Assembly: GCF_005405585.1 (NCBI RefSeq)
Contig: NZ_BJEQ01000008.1
Span: forward strand, 1-64,000
Direction: 5' to 3'
Origin: Agarivorans sp. Toyoura001
GTDB lineage: Bacteria > Pseudomonadota > Gammaproteobacteria > Enterobacterales > Celerinatantimonadaceae
Length of the DNA stretch: 64,000 nt
A program made the position numbers and the translations under genes. Positions 27,836 to 37,632 of this stretch are shown piece after piece. The first letter of the stretch is position 1. Each line of letters opens with the position of its first letter. Below the pieces are notes generated by a model that saw nothing but the letters and a program-made list of their open reading frames with translations, searched no databases and was not told the DNA's origin.

Positions 27836-28813
27836 TTACAAGTGATCTCGCTGGTGGGCTTTATTTAAGTATAAAATAGGCCCGACAGGTACCACCCTAG
27901 TAGGATTAACCATACCATGGCTTTGATAATAATGGCGTTTGATATGTTCAAAATTGATGGTTTCAGCGATCCCCTCTATCTGATAAAGCTCACGCATATA
28001 AGCATCAATATTGGGGTAATCAACAATACGTTTTAAATTACATTTAAAATGCCCTACATAGACCGCATCAAAACGGATCAAGGTGGTGAATAAACGCCAA
28101 TCAGCTTCGGTGAGTTGCTTGCCGGTTAAGTAACGCTGTTTAGCTAAGATCTGCTCAATAAAATCTAAGCTTTCGAATAAAGGATACAAGGCCTCTTCGT
28201 AAGCTTCTTGAGTAGTCGCAAAACCTGCTCTATATACACCATTATTTACGCTGTGATAAATACGCTGATTAAGCGCCTCAATCTCTGCACGCAGGGCTTG
28301 CGGGTAATAATCACCGGCTTTAGCGCCAACGTCATCAAAGGCTGAATTAAACATGCGAATAATGTCGGCAGATTCGTTGGACACAATAGTTTGCTGCTGT
28401 TTGTCCCACAATACTGGAACCGTTACTCTGCCGCTATAGTTGGCATCTGCTGCGGTATACACTTGGTGCATAAACTCCGCCTGATTAATTGGGTCACTCA
28501 CCACTCCTTCACCAGGGGCAAAAGTCCAGCCGTTCTCACCCATAAACCAATGCACCACCGAGTAATCAATCATCTGCTCAAGGCCTTTGAGTTTGCGAAA
28601 GATCATAGTGCGATTAGCCCATGGGCAAGCATGCGATACATACAAATGATAACGACCCGCTTCTGCCTTAAAACCCTCTTTACCACTAGGGCCAGCGCTA
28701 CCATCGGCCGTTACCCAATTGCGAAATTGCGCTTCACTGCGTACAAAGCGCCCTTTGTTTTCTTTGGTTTCGTACCACTTATCTTGCCATTTGCCATCAA
28801 CTAATAGACCCAT
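27836..28813 (-). CDS. yqjG: Glutathionyl-hydroquinone reductase, YqjG type
   Basis: 325 residues, full length for this Xi-class glutathione transferase. It reduces glutathionyl-hydroquinones, a clean-up step for quinone damage. The catalytic Cys lies in SHACPWANRTMI (about residues 55-66), followed by the typical VVHWFMGENGWTF segment, an ESADIIRMFN glutathione-binding stretch and a C-terminal helical domain. It sits 25 bp behind the pirin gene and has an AGGAG ribosome site. Its place in the DoxX-pirin-yqjG operon supports an electrophile or oxidative stress role. Confidence 0.92.
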   Translation of the reverse strand: MGLLVDGKWQDKWYETKENKGRFVRSEAQFRNWVTADGSAGPSGKEGFKAEAGRYHLYVSHACPWANRTMIFRKLKGLEQMIDYSVVHWFMGENGWTFAPGEGVVSDPINQAEFMHQVYTAADANYSGRVTVPVLWDKQQQTIVSNESADIIRMFNSAFDDVGAKAGDYYPQALRAEIEALNQRIYHSVNNGVYRAGFATTQEAYEEALYPLFESLDFIEQILAKQRYLTGKQLTEADWRLFTTLIRFDAVYVGHFKCNLKRIVDYPNIDAYMRELYQIEGIAETINFEHIKRHYYQSHGMVNPTRVVPVGPILYLNKAHQRDHL

Positions 28814-28838
28814 TATTTACTCCTAAAATTGTTCGCGA

Positions 28839-29678
28839 CTAAAATTTGTTGTTTTGAAAATCATCAAAGGCCTGTAGCACTTCTTCACGCGTATTCATTA
28901 CAAATGGCCCGCCCCAAGCGATCGGTTGATTAATCGGTTCTCCGGTTACCACTAACACTCGGCTAGCCTGCTGGCTCTGTAAACGTAGCTCATCCCCTTC
29001 GCTAAGCACTCCAAGCTGGTAAGCCTTAATCGCTTGTTTGCTTTGGCCAATGGTCACTTCACCTTCAATCACATAAACAAAGCCATGATGATGTGTTGGC
29101 AACGCTAGATTTAGGTCAGCACTTTCCACCAAGCTTATATCTAAATAACTGGCCGCTGTTTGCTGGGTTTGCACCGCTCCCTTAATGCCGTTCGCCAGCT
29201 CGCCTGCTACTACCCTTATTACGTTGCCTTGCTCGTCTTGGCTCACTGGAATTTGCTCGGCACTTAATTCTTGGTAACCCGGCGCTGACATTTTGTGCTC
29301 GGCAGCTAAGTTAACCCAAAGCTGAAAGCCCTTAAGCAAACCATTTTCTTGTTCTGGCATTTCTGAATGAATCACCCCACGCCCGGCATTCATCCACTGC
29401 ACGCCACCCGCTTCTATCACACTCTCGTGGCCAGCATTATCTTTGTGGCGCATTCGGCCATTAAGAATATAGGTTACCGTTTGAAATCCCCGGTGAGGGT
29501 GCTCGGGAAATCCCGCTAAATAGTCGTCAGGCTTATCCGATTCAAAGCAATCCAGCATTAAAAAAGGATCTAAGTGCTTAAGCTGAGCGTTACCTAGCAT
29601 TCGCGTCAGTTTTACCCCTGCGCCGTCGCTAGTGGCTTGGCCAGCCACCACTTTCTCTAGCTGTCTCGAGTTCTGCAT
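28839..29678 (-). CDS. Pirin family protein
   Basis: 279 residues with two cupin domains. The metal-binding N-terminal cupin is intact: HPHRGFQTVTYILNG (about 61-75) and GGVQWMNAGRGVIHSEMPEQ (about 91-110). A few bacterial pirins act as quercetinases; most have no tested activity. It has a strong AGGAGG ribosome site, lies 8 bp after the DoxX gene and 25 bp before yqjG, and belongs to that operon. Confidence 0.92.
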   Translation of the reverse strand: MQNSRQLEKVVAGQATSDGAGVKLTRMLGNAQLKHLDPFLMLDCFESDKPDDYLAGFPEHPHRGFQTVTYILNGRMRHKDNAGHESVIEAGGVQWMNAGRGVIHSEMPEQENGLLKGFQLWVNLAAEHKMSAPGYQELSAEQIPVSQDEQGNVIRVVAGELANGIKGAVQTQQTAASYLDISLVESADLNLALPTHHHGFVYVIEGEVTIGQSKQAIKAYQLGVLSEGDELRLQSQQASRVLVVTGEPINQPIAWGGPFVMNTREEVLQAFDDFQNNKF

Positions 29679-29686
29679 ATGTCCTC

Positions 29687-30070
29687 CTAAGCTCTACGGT
29701 TATCGAGTGAATATGCACCCGCGCCATGAGCGACGAGCAATAAAAAACCACCAGCGATAGCAACATTTTTCATCAACATAATCATTTGAATTTGATCGTC
29801 AGGATTAAAGTGAAATAACAACCCACTTACTACGCTAAAACCGGCTAACAAAAAAGCAATCGCACGGGTTTTCCAGCCCACTAAAATAGCTAATCCGCCC
29901 ACTAACTCAAGCGCAATCACCAACGGTAATAACATGCCAGGTACTCCCATTGCCTCCATGTAAGCTTGGGTGCCGGCGTAGCCAGCAATTTTCCCGTAAC
30001 CCGACACAATGAAAATTAAGGCCAGTAATAAACGGGCAGTTGGTTGGCTAATTTGTTGTAGTGCGTTCAT
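29687..30070 (-). CDS. DoxX family membrane protein
   Basis: 127 residues from the ATG at 30070 (GGAGAA ribosome site); upstream in-frame codons would need non-standard starts and lack a ribosome site. Four membrane helices are evident, with the DoxX features ARLLLALIFIVSGYGKI and ALELVGGLAILVGW...RAIAFLLAGFSV. DoxX proteins are small quinone- or redox-associated membrane proteins. It is the first gene of the DoxX-pirin-yqjG operon, facing a LysR regulator. Confidence 0.9.
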   Translation of the reverse strand: MNALQQISQPTARLLLALIFIVSGYGKIAGYAGTQAYMEAMGVPGMLLPLVIALELVGGLAILVGWKTRAIAFLLAGFSVVSGLLFHFNPDDQIQMIMLMKNVAIAGGFLLLVAHGAGAYSLDNRRA

Positions 30071-30164
30071 AACATTATTCTCCTGGTAATTTGGGCTTAA
30101 GCCCAATGCTTGAGAACAGATTAGTGTTGTTTTAATAAGCAATAAACCGTGCAATCGGCAATTC

Positions 30165-30187
30165 ATTGTTCCTATAATGGCAACAAT
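30165..30187. promoter_or_regulatory. Likely LysR operator between DoxX and the regulator
   Basis: ATTGTT-N11-AACAAT is an exact T-N11-A inverted repeat in the 146-bp divergent interval, and a TATAAT (30173-30178) lies inside its spacer. Position and symmetry match the autoregulatory boxes of LysR-family regulators. Confidence 0.7.
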
Positions 30188-30216
30188 ACTTTGATACAAA
30201 ATAAAGGAAGATAGCC

Positions 30217-31161
30217 GTGGGCCAATTAGAAGAGATGCAAGTCTTTGTGCGGGTGGTTGAAGCGGGCAGTATTAGCCGTGCCGCAGAGCAATTGGGTGTG
30301 GCCAAGTCGGTGGTGAGTCGTCGATTAAGTGCCTTAGAGCAGCGGGTGGGCAGCAATTTAATGCAACGTACTACGCGCAGTTTAAGCCTAAGTGACAGCG
30401 GCCAGCAATTTTATCAACGTAGCTTAGTCATCCTTGATGAAATTGCTCAACTTAACCAAGAGGCCAGCTGCCAAGAACACACTCTAAGCGGCAGTTTGCA
30501 TATTGCGGTGCCTTTATCCTTTGGTTTGGCTCACTTAAATAGCGCGTTTGATACCTTTATGCAGTTGCACCCAGGAGTGAAACTAAAAATTAGCTTAGCC
30601 GATAGCCAGCACGATTTAGTGGCAGAGGGCATTGATATCGCCTTGCGGATTGCTGAACTAAAAGACTCCAGCCTTAAAGCGCGCAAAATTACCCCGATCA
30701 ACTTTGTATTAGTCGCTGCCCCGCATTACCTAAACAAACATGGCCGTCCTAAACATGCCCAAGATTTAGCTGAACATCAAATACTGCACTATAACCATCG
30801 TCCAGCGCCGAGTTGGCAACTAATAGACCAACAGGGCAAGCAACATAATGTTCATTATCAGCCGCATATTAGTGCCAACAATGGTGATTTTTTAGGGGAC
30901 TTAGCCATTGCAGGCCACGGTATTGCGCTTGCGCCTAATTTTATTGCATGGCAAGCAATTGCCAAGGGGGAATTGGAGGTAGTGTTACCGCACTATAGTT
31001 TGCCCTCGCTGTTTGCATGGGCAGTCTATCCCAATACTCGCCATTTGCCGCAACGCAGCCGAGTAATGATAGATTTTCTCAGTGAACGCTTTGGTTTAAA
31101 CCCTTATTGGGATCAGGCCTTAAACCAGCATTTAGCGTCGTTAAATGACGCTAAACAGTAA
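30217..31161 (+). CDS. LysR-family regulator, divergent to the DoxX-pirin-yqjG operon
   Basis: 314 residues starting with GTG, preceded by AAAGGAAG. The helix-turn-helix reads AGSISRAAEQLGVAKSVVSR (about 16-36), and a periplasmic-binding-like effector domain follows (about 90-295) with the LysR pattern HLNSAFDTFMQLHPGVKLKI. By position it should control the divergent DoxX-pirin-yqjG genes, probably in response to quinones or electrophiles; the effector is inference. Confidence 0.93.
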   Translation: MGQLEEMQVFVRVVEAGSISRAAEQLGVAKSVVSRRLSALEQRVGSNLMQRTTRSLSLSDSGQQFYQRSLVILDEIAQLNQEASCQEHTLSGSLHIAVPLSFGLAHLNSAFDTFMQLHPGVKLKISLADSQHDLVAEGIDIALRIAELKDSSLKARKITPINFVLVAAPHYLNKHGRPKHAQDLAEHQILHYNHRPAPSWQLIDQQGKQHNVHYQPHISANNGDFLGDLAIAGHGIALAPNFIAWQAIAKGELEVVLPHYSLPSLFAWAVYPNTRHLPQRSRVMIDFLSERFGLNPYWDQALNQHLASLNDAKQ

Positions 31162-31188
31162 AGCCAATCTATTTATCCTTGGCTTTAC
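31158..31188 (+). terminator. Stem-loop at the end of the LysR gene
   Basis: GTAAAGCCAA/TTGGCTTTAC, a 10-bp perfect stem with an 11-base loop that begins at the stop codon. No T tract follows, so it may be a weak or rho-assisted terminator or a message-end hairpin. Confidence 0.45.
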
Positions 31189-31368
31189 AACCGCAATCAC
31201 TTATCTATCAAAAAGCGCTGTATTCTATGCAGTTTTTATGATTACCTTGCAGCTCAATAATAATTGACCCTGGCGAGCATTCTGCGTCATCAGCGGTCCA
31301 TATAAATGCCCTAGTGTAACGACCTATTCGCGATACAAATTAGTTTTTTAACTGGTAAGGAAAGTGTT

Positions 31369-32304
31369 ATGCCAATTGTTTTTGATTACTTCTTCACGGT
31401 GCAAGTTGCGCTACTGATTTTTGCACTGTTCGTGCTTAAATCCTCGATTAAATTTGTACCTCAAAATGAAGCGTGGGTGATTGAGCGTTTCGGTAAATAT
31501 CAGTCAAGCAAAGAAGCCGGATTAAACTTCCTCATTCCAATGATTGACCAAGTATCAGCTCGTCGCTCGCTAAAAGAGCAAGCTTACGATGTGCCTAGCC
31601 AAGCGGCAATTACTAAAGACAATATTTCATTGTCGGTAGACGGTGTATTGTACTTTCGCGTACTTGACCCATACAAAGCTACTTACGGCGTAGAAGACTA
31701 CGTGTTTGCGGTAACTCAACTAGCACAAACCACCATGCGTTCAGAAATTGGTAAAATTGAGCTGGATAAAACCTTTGAAGAGCGTGATGCGCTTAACGCC
31801 AAAATTGTTACCCAAATTAACGAAGCATCGGCTTCTTGGGGTGTAGCAGTATTACGTTACGAGATTAAAGACATTACGCCACCGGCTTCAATTATGGATT
31901 CAATGGAATCGCAAATGCGCGCCGAGCGTGAACGTCGTGCTAAAATTCTGGAGTCGGAAGGTGAAAAAGCTGCTGCCATTAATATTGCTGAGGGTGAAAA
32001 ACAAGCCCGCGTATTACAAGCAGAAGCAGAAAAACGTGAGCAAGTACTTAGCGCAGAAGGTGAAGCCGAAGCCATTATTGCAGTGGCTAATGCCCAAGCT
32101 AAAGCCATCACTACGGTGGGTGAGTCAGCAGCTACACCTGAAGGCCAAAAGGCGATTCAATTAGATCTTGCCACTAAGGCGATTGAAGCCAAACATGCCA
32201 TTGCTAAAGAATCGAGTGTAGTATTGTTACCGGATAGCAGCACCGAAGCAGGCTCGCTAGTAGCTCAAGCTACCACCATTCTTAATACGCTAAATAGAGG
32301 CTAA
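31369..32304 (+). CDS. qmcA: SPFH/band-7 membrane protease-modulator family protein
   Basis: 311 residues. A single N-terminal membrane helix (about 9-25) is followed by an SPFH domain (FVPQNEAWVIERFGKYQSSK through LRYEIKDITPP, about 30-195) and an Ala/Glu-rich coiled-coil with repeated E.EK.A (about 200-245). It matches QmcA, which organises membrane microdomains and can modulate FtsH. It is co-transcribed with the short NfeD gene, the standard pairing for this family. Confidence 0.93.
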   Translation: MPIVFDYFFTVQVALLIFALFVLKSSIKFVPQNEAWVIERFGKYQSSKEAGLNFLIPMIDQVSARRSLKEQAYDVPSQAAITKDNISLSVDGVLYFRVLDPYKATYGVEDYVFAVTQLAQTTMRSEIGKIELDKTFEERDALNAKIVTQINEASASWGVAVLRYEIKDITPPASIMDSMESQMRAERERRAKILESEGEKAAAINIAEGEKQARVLQAEAEKREQVLSAEGEAEAIIAVANAQAKAITTVGESAATPEGQKAIQLDLATKAIEAKHAIAKESSVVLLPDSSTEAGSLVAQATTILNTLNRG

Positions 32305-32307
32305 ACC

Positions 32308-32766
32308 ATGGCTGAATTGTTTGCCAATCACATTCCGCAAATCTTAATTGCACTGGGCATTGTTCTACTCACTGTTGAAGTAGTGATTATTGGTTTTGCC
32401 ACGTTCATTTTGTTTTTTGTAGGCTTGTCGTTGGTAATCACCGGCTCACTGATTTGGTTAAACATACTGCCCGATACTTGGAATAGCATTTTGCTCGCCA
32501 ATGCAGTGTTAAGCTCGTTGTTAGCAGGCGTATTGTGGAAACCAATGCGCAAGTTACAAAATAGCTCAGACGATAAACAAGTGAGTAGCGATTTTGATGG
32601 TCACCGTTTCTTCTGTCACCAAGAAATTGATAAGCGTGGTTTAAGCACTTACAAACACTCTGGCATTAGCTGGACCTTAAAGAGTGAACACACCATCGCA
32701 GCAGACACCGAAGTAGAAGTAGTGCGCGCAGAAGTGGGCACCTTTTGGGTGAAAACAGTCGACTAA
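32308..32766 (+). CDS. NfeD-like membrane protein partner of QmcA
   Basis: 152 residues. Two or three membrane helices occupy 10-82, then a C-terminal OB-fold of about 60 residues (HRFFCHQEIDKRGLSTYKHSG, ending in VEVVRAEVGTFWVKTVD). This is the short NfeD (YbbK) form, without the N-terminal serine-protease domain. It starts 3 bp after the qmcA stop, so the two form a two-gene operon. Confidence 0.92.
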   Translation: MAELFANHIPQILIALGIVLLTVEVVIIGFATFILFFVGLSLVITGSLIWLNILPDTWNSILLANAVLSSLLAGVLWKPMRKLQNSSDDKQVSSDFDGHRFFCHQEIDKRGLSTYKHSGISWTLKSEHTIAADTEVEVVRAEVGTFWVKTVD

Positions 32767-32877
32767 TAACCCTAGAGCCCAGCGTTAAACTGGGCTTCTA
32801 TTTACGCCGCCATTAATGCAAAGCCCTATCGAGTGTGCTTAACTAGCTATAGTTTCTTTGCATATAGGTTTCCCCAC

Positions 32878-33372
32878 ATGTGGCAAGCGCTAAGTAAAAT
32901 CTTGATCTTATCTTCTAGCTTTTGGTTAATTGCCTGTAGCAGCATGGTTCCCAACGACCCGCCTAAAGTAAACTTAGTCTCGGTAATCCCTACCTCTGGT
33001 GACAGCATGACACCGAGCTTTGATATTAACTTACGCGTGGTAAACCCCAACAAACAAGCCTTAAGTTTAGCCGGCGCGGTATACACGCTGTCACTAAACG
33101 GCCATGAAGTGGTCACTGGCGCAACCAGCGATTTACCAGAAGTACCGGGTTACGGTGAAGCTAATTTTACCCTGCCAGCGCAAGCAAATTTAATCGCGAC
33201 TTTCCGCCTACTAGGCTCTTTAGTGCAACTAAAAAGCCCCGAACTGGATTACAAAGTAGATGTAAAACTGGACATAGGAAGCTTATGGCCAGCGGTTAAC
33301 TTAACCGAGAAAGGAACATTTAAGTTAGAAGACTTGGGCCAACAATTGAGCTCGAGTGTTCAATCACTTTAA
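32878..33372 (+). CDS. LEA/WHy-domain lipoprotein
   Basis: 164 residues from the ATG at 32878; a longer frame from a GTG at 32833 adds 15 residues before a proper signal peptide, so it is set aside. Lipobox LIAC (Cys20). The mature part is a single LEA type 2/Water-stress-Hypersensitive domain (VNLVSVIPTSGDSMTPSFDI, RVVNPNKQALSLAGAVYTLS, DLPEVPGYGEANFTLP). Such domains are linked to desiccation or envelope stress in plants and bacteria. Single gene. Confidence 0.85.
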   Translation: MWQALSKILILSSSFWLIACSSMVPNDPPKVNLVSVIPTSGDSMTPSFDINLRVVNPNKQALSLAGAVYTLSLNGHEVVTGATSDLPEVPGYGEANFTLPAQANLIATFRLLGSLVQLKSPELDYKVDVKLDIGSLWPAVNLTEKGTFKLEDLGQQLSSSVQSL

Positions 33373-33401
33373 GTGACTGAGTACCTCACGGAGTAAACCG
33401 T

Positions 33402-33689
33402 TCAATCCCAGCGCTCTGTTACTTTAATCAAGTGATAACCAAACTGCGTTTTTACTGGCCCTAATACTTGGTTTAACGGGCCAGAAAACACCGCTTTATC
33501 GAAACTTTTTACCATTTCACCTTTCACAAACTCACCCAAGTCGCCGCCTTCTTTGGCTGATGGACAACAAGAAAATCGCGCCGCCATGGCTTCAAAACTA
33601 GAACCCTTGTTGAGCTTTTCTACTATCTCATTGGCTTTCTTTTCTGAGCTAACAATAATGTGCTTGGCGCGCGCCTTTGCCTTTGCCAT
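33402..33689 (-). CDS. ppiC: Peptidyl-prolyl cis-trans isomerase, parvulin type
   Basis: 95 residues from the ATG at 33689, which has a GGAGGA ribosome site; the longer frame would use a TTG. A stand-alone parvulin domain: KARAKHIIVSSEKKANEIVE, FSCCPSAKEGGDLGEF and GPVKTQFGYHLIKV. This matches small cytoplasmic PpiC of E. coli (93 residues). It speeds proline isomerisation during protein folding. Convergent with the LEA lipoprotein gene. Confidence 0.93.
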   Translation of the reverse strand: MAKAKARAKHIIVSSEKKANEIVEKLNKGSSFEAMAARFSCCPSAKEGGDLGEFVKGEMVKSFDKAVFSGPLNQVLGPVKTQFGYHLIKVTERWD

Positions 33690-33877
33690 AAGTCCTCCCA
33701 AATGACTCTGTGGAAGTTATACCGCGCCCCCAAAGATTGGACTAGACTTTGAGCAATAAAAAACAAAAAACGTAAGTAAAAGCTTAATTAACTTATTAGC
33801 TCACATTATTTTTAGCCGCATCCAATTAATATTTTAATAACATTAATTTCTTTATTCATTAAATCAACAAGGTGTGA

Positions 33878-35176
33878 ATGAACAAACATTCTAACTACTG
33901 GTCGTGGACACGTAATATCTTAATTATTGGTTCCTTGGCGGTGTTAGCGGCAGCGCAGTGGTTACCCAGTAAAAAACTGCTGCTTTACCCCCGTGCTGAT
34001 ATGATGATCGATCTCTTTTCCGACAAAAATAATGGTGGTAATTCTTATGCTTATTGGCTTACCAGTAATCAAGAGTTGGTCTGTGACGTAGAGGATAGCG
34101 CCATTCCGGCCAAATATTGCGGAGTGAGTATTAAGTACCATTCTCAGGCGGCAGGTGAATCCGGCGATAAATACTTAGGGTTACGTAACATCGACCTTAG
34201 CGACTACGACAAGGTTAATGTCGACGTAGTGTTTGAAGGTCCAAGTACCGAGTTACGCTTTTTTATGCGCGGCACAGAGGCAACCAACGGCAACGATTTA
34301 TCTAGCGCCAAGTTTATGTTTACTTATTTTAAGCAAAAGGAGCTTCACCAAGTAGCCAGCGCCCAGTTGAGCCACTTTTCTATTCCTGCATGGTGGCTAA
34401 ACCGCTTTTACCAATCGCGTGAAGACTTCCAGCTAGACTTTTCGTCAATTAAAGAAATCTCCTTTGATATCCCCTCAACAGCAGCAGACGGTTTGTATAA
34501 AATAGAGCTGTTCAAGGTAGAAGCGGAAGGTAAATGGATCAGTAACGAGAGCCTGTATGCCGGTATTATTTTCATCTGGTTAGCGTACTTTAGCGCTGAG
34601 TGTTGCCGTTATATTCTCCATCAAAAAAAGCGTTTAACCCAATCCATACACACCTTAGAACAAGATGTAGATGAGCTAAAACATAGCGCCAGCAACGACC
34701 AACTTACTGGTGTGCTTAATCGTCGTGGTTTATTAGATAGCGTTGAAGAACATCCGCTGACTGGCGAAAACCACTATTTGTTTGTTTTTGATATTGACCA
34801 CTTTAAAAAAATTAACGACCGCTATGGCCATAATAACGGTGATGAAGTATTACGCTTTTTTGCTCGCCAACTTAGCGCAGCCATTCGTAGCCAAGATATT
34901 TTTGCTCGTTGGGGTGGAGAAGAGTTTGTACTGGTATCGCAACACCCACATGAAGTAGATGCCTTTAACTTTGCTGAACGTTTACGCGAACTGATTTATC
35001 GGCAAGATTTTTTACTGTCTAGCCAAGGTAAACAGCAACACATAAAACTCAGCATGAGCATTGGTTTAACCCGAGTAAATAAAGATGAAGCCTTTAACCA
35101 TGCATTCAATCGAGCCGACGGGGCTTTGTACCAGGCCAAAGATAGCGGCCGAAATCGCTCTCAATTAGCCAGCTAA
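33878..35176 (+). CDS. Membrane diguanylate cyclase with periplasmic jelly-roll-like sensor
   Basis: 432 residues. Helix 1 at about 13-27, a periplasmic region of about 200 residues, helix 2 at about 228-243, a short coiled linker, then a GGDEF domain (about 265-430). The active signature is GGEEF, with [29 protein letters not shown] and the C-terminal [14 protein letters not shown], so it should make cyclic-di-GMP. The periplasmic part has the strand-rich look of a galactose-binding-like or CBM fold ([28 protein letters not shown]), but this is a visual impression. Its last 4 bases overlap the convergent ung gene. Confidence 0.88.
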   Translation: MNKHSNYWSWTRNILIIGSLAVLAAAQWLPSKKLLLYPRADMMIDLFSDKNNGGNSYAYWLTSNQELVCDVEDSAIPAKYCGVSIKYHSQAAGESGDKYLGLRNIDLSDYDKVNVDVVFEGPSTELRFFMRGTEATNGNDLSSAKFMFTYFKQKELHQVASAQLSHFSIPAWWLNRFYQSREDFQLDFSSIKEISFDIPSTAADGLYKIELFKVEAEGKWISNESLYAGIIFIWLAYFSAECCRYILHQKKRLTQSIHTLEQDVDELKHSASNDQLTGVLNRRGLLDSVEEHPLTGENHYLFVFDIDHFKKINDRYGHNNGDEVLRFFARQLSAAIRSQDIFARWGGEEFVLVSQHPHEVDAFNFAERLRELIYRQDFLLSSQGKQQHIKLSMSIGLTRVNKDEAFNHAFNRADGALYQAKDSGRNRSQLAS

Positions 35177-35832
35177 ACTTGCCAGTTAATCGGCTGCTTG
35201 TTTTGCTGTGTTAATAGTTGATTAGTTTTAGAAAAGTGCCCACACCCCAAAAAACCACGATGTGCCGATAAGGGCGAGGGATGCACCGCACTCAACACAT
35301 GATGTTTGGTGGTATCAATAACCTTGCCTTTCTTTTGCGCATGCGCTCCCCACAACAAAAACACCACACCTTGGCATTGCTGGCTAATCTGCTTAATCAC
35401 AGCATCGGTAAAGGTTTCCCAACCAAACTTAGCATGAGAATGAGCCTTAGCTTGTTCCACGGTTAACACGGTATTTAGTAACAATACGCCTTGATTAGCC
35501 CAAGCACTCAAGTTGCCATGCTGTGGAATCTCAAAACCAGAGATATCGGCAGCGAGCTCTTTGTAGATATTGCGTAAAGACGGCGGGATTTTAAGGCCTT
35601 CGGCCACACTAAAGCTCAAACCATGCGCTTGGCCTTTGCCGTGGTAAGGATCCTGGCCAAGAATGACCACCTTTAACTGATCTAAATGGCAGGCATCAAA
35701 GGCAGCAAAGACTTGTGACTCGGGCGGGTAAATAACTTTGCCCAACTCACGTTCAGCTGCCACTCGGGCGAGTAATTGCCGGTAGTACTCTTGCTGTTGC
35801 TCAGTCTCGAACAAGTGTTGCCAAGTTGCCAC
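35173..35832 (-). CDS. ung: Uracil-DNA glycosylase
   Basis: 219 residues, full length. It removes uracil from DNA after cytosine deamination or misincorporation. Motifs: water-activating [17 protein letters not shown] (about 61-77), LLNTVLTVE (about 118-126) and the leucine-loop [13 protein letters not shown] (about 185-197). Its 3' end overlaps the convergent GGDEF gene by 4 bp, so the two transcripts must overlap. Confidence 0.97.
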   Translation of the reverse strand: MATWQHLFETEQQQEYYRQLLARVAAERELGKVIYPPESQVFAAFDACHLDQLKVVILGQDPYHGKGQAHGLSFSVAEGLKIPPSLRNIYKELAADISGFEIPQHGNLSAWANQGVLLLNTVLTVEQAKAHSHAKFGWETFTDAVIKQISQQCQGVVFLLWGAHAQKKGKVIDTTKHHVLSAVHPSPLSAHRGFLGCGHFSKTNQLLTQQNKQPINWQV

Positions 35833-35898
35833 GTAATCACCAATGTTATGTCTAAAAATACCGACTAATAATACCCTTTAGCCAAGACAAAACCTCAA

Positions 35899-36678
35899 CT
35901 AATAAAGCTCTGGTACAAAACTTTGTTCGTTAATCGGTACTCTCACATAATCTTTTTTGTCGATCGGCGGCAATACAATCTCGGCATGTTCTAAATCTTG
36001 GTAATCAATTTGCGATAAAAAGTGGCTAATACAATTTAGCCGCGCACTTTTTTTATTGTCTGAGTTAACCACCCACCATGGCGAATGTTTGGTATCGGTA
36101 TAAGCAAACATTTCATCCTTAGCTTGTGAATAAGCCACCCAGCGGGAGCGAGACTCTAAATCCATAGGGCTAAACTTCCAGCGTTTCATGGGGTTTTCTA
36201 TACGCTCTAAAAACCGTTTCTCTTGCTCTTCATCGGAAACCGAAAACCAATACTTAATCAAAATAGTGCCAGAGCGAATCAACATTCGCTCAAATTCGGG
36301 GCAGGCACGCAAAAAATCTTGATGCTGTTGGTCACTACAAAAACCCATCACTTTCTCTACACCTGCTCGGTTATACCAAGAACGGTCAAACAGCACTATT
36401 TCACCCGCAGCCGGTAAATGTGCTACATAACGCTGAAAATACCATTGGCTTTTCTCGCGTTCGTTAGGAGCAGGTAAGGCTGCAATTCGGCAAACCCGAG
36501 GGTTAAGCTTTTCTGCTATCCGTTTAATCACGCCACCTTTACCCGCAGCATCACGCCCTTCAAAAATCACCACTACTTTCAGGCCTTCGGCAACCACCCA
36601 TTGCTGCAATTTCACCAGCTCAGTCTGTAATTCTGCCAAGCGTTTTTCATAAGACTTCTTATCGATTTTAGCTGCCAT
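35899..36678 (-). CDS. ppk2: Polyphosphate kinase 2
   Basis: 259 residues from the ATG at 36678, chosen because AAAGGTGAG lies at the right spacing; a GTG four codons upstream is possible. PPK2 motifs: Walker A GRDAAGKGGVIKRI (near 45-58), Walker B FDRSWYNRAGVEKVMGFC (near 112-130) and the lid ERIENPMKRWKFSPMDLESR. Enzymes of this one-domain class use polyphosphate to phosphorylate GDP or ADP. It is divergent from gmk, encoding guanylate kinase, but the 240-bp gap shows no shared control site. Confidence 0.92.
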   Translation of the reverse strand: MAAKIDKKSYEKRLAELQTELVKLQQWVVAEGLKVVVIFEGRDAAGKGGVIKRIAEKLNPRVCRIAALPAPNEREKSQWYFQRYVAHLPAAGEIVLFDRSWYNRAGVEKVMGFCSDQQHQDFLRACPEFERMLIRSGTILIKYWFSVSDEEQEKRFLERIENPMKRWKFSPMDLESRSRWVAYSQAKDEMFAYTDTKHSPWWVVNSDNKKSARLNCISHFLSQIDYQDLEHAEIVLPPIDKKDYVRVPINEQSFVPELY

Positions 36679-36932
36679 AAACGAACTCACCTTTAATGTT
36701 GATAAACAAGCAATACTCGACTGCCAAATAAAAACAAAAATGAATTAATACAATGAGTTAAATTTAGCAGCTACACAGCCATTTGCCACAAATCAAGCCA
36801 CGAAAAACGCTTAGCAATACAAAAACAAACAGAATCATAGGATTAGCCGGCGATTTTCCAAGCGCGGGTACTTTAAAAAAAACCACAAAATGGTAACCTT
36901 AGGCGCCTTTATACATTCGTTAAGAATTCAAC

Positions 36933-37559
36933 ATGGCAATTACCGGCACTTTATACATCGTTTCAGCCCCTAGCGGCGCAGGTAAATCAAGCATGATCAA
37001 TGCTTACCTTTCTCGCCACCGCGCTTATCCTGCTCAAGTGTCTGTATCTCATACCACGCGTACTTCACGCCCTGGTGAAATTGATGGTAACCACTATCAC
37101 TTTATTGACCACGCTGAATTTAAAAAGCTGATTAGCGAACAAGCATTTTTTGAATACGCTGAAGTATTTGGCAACTTTTATGGCACCTCTCGCCATACCA
37201 TTGAAAAAACCCTGGCCGAAGGCATTGATGTATTCTTAGACATCGATTGGCAAGGCGCTCGCCAAGTAAAACAAATGATGCCAGAAGCAGTATCGGTATT
37301 TATTTTGCCGCCTAGTCGCGAAGAATTAGAGAATCGTTTACACATGCGCGGACAAGATAGCCCTGATGTTATCAAGAAGCGCATGGACGAAGCAGAAAGT
37401 GAAATGTCTCATTACAATGAGTACGATTACTTAATCATTAACAGTAATTTTGACGAAGCATTAAGTGAGCTTACCGCCATTATTACTGGACAAAGATTAC
37501 AAACCCGTCAGCAAGCCGCTAAACACCGCGACCTGTTAGATGAACTTTTATCGAAATAA
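36933..37559 (+). CDS. gmk: Guanylate kinase
   Basis: 208 residues. It converts GMP to GDP. The P-loop [11 protein letters not shown] is at about 11-21, the GMP-binding region [19 protein letters not shown] at about 38-56, and the catalytic [11 protein letters not shown] at about 101-111. First gene of the gmk-rpoZ-spoT-trmH group conserved in gammaproteobacteria, which links guanine nucleotide supply to ppGpp. Confidence 0.98.
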   Translation: MAITGTLYIVSAPSGAGKSSMINAYLSRHRAYPAQVSVSHTTRTSRPGEIDGNHYHFIDHAEFKKLISEQAFFEYAEVFGNFYGTSRHTIEKTLAEGIDVFLDIDWQGARQVKQMMPEAVSVFILPPSREELENRLHMRGQDSPDVIKKRMDEAESEMSHYNEYDYLIINSNFDEALSELTAIITGQRLQTRQQAAKHRDLLDELLSK

Positions 37560-37632
37560 TCACGTTAAATGCTAGCTAATCATCATAAGATCGGCTAGGA
37601 TCTTGCGTCATTTTTAGTCAACGGAGCTGTGC

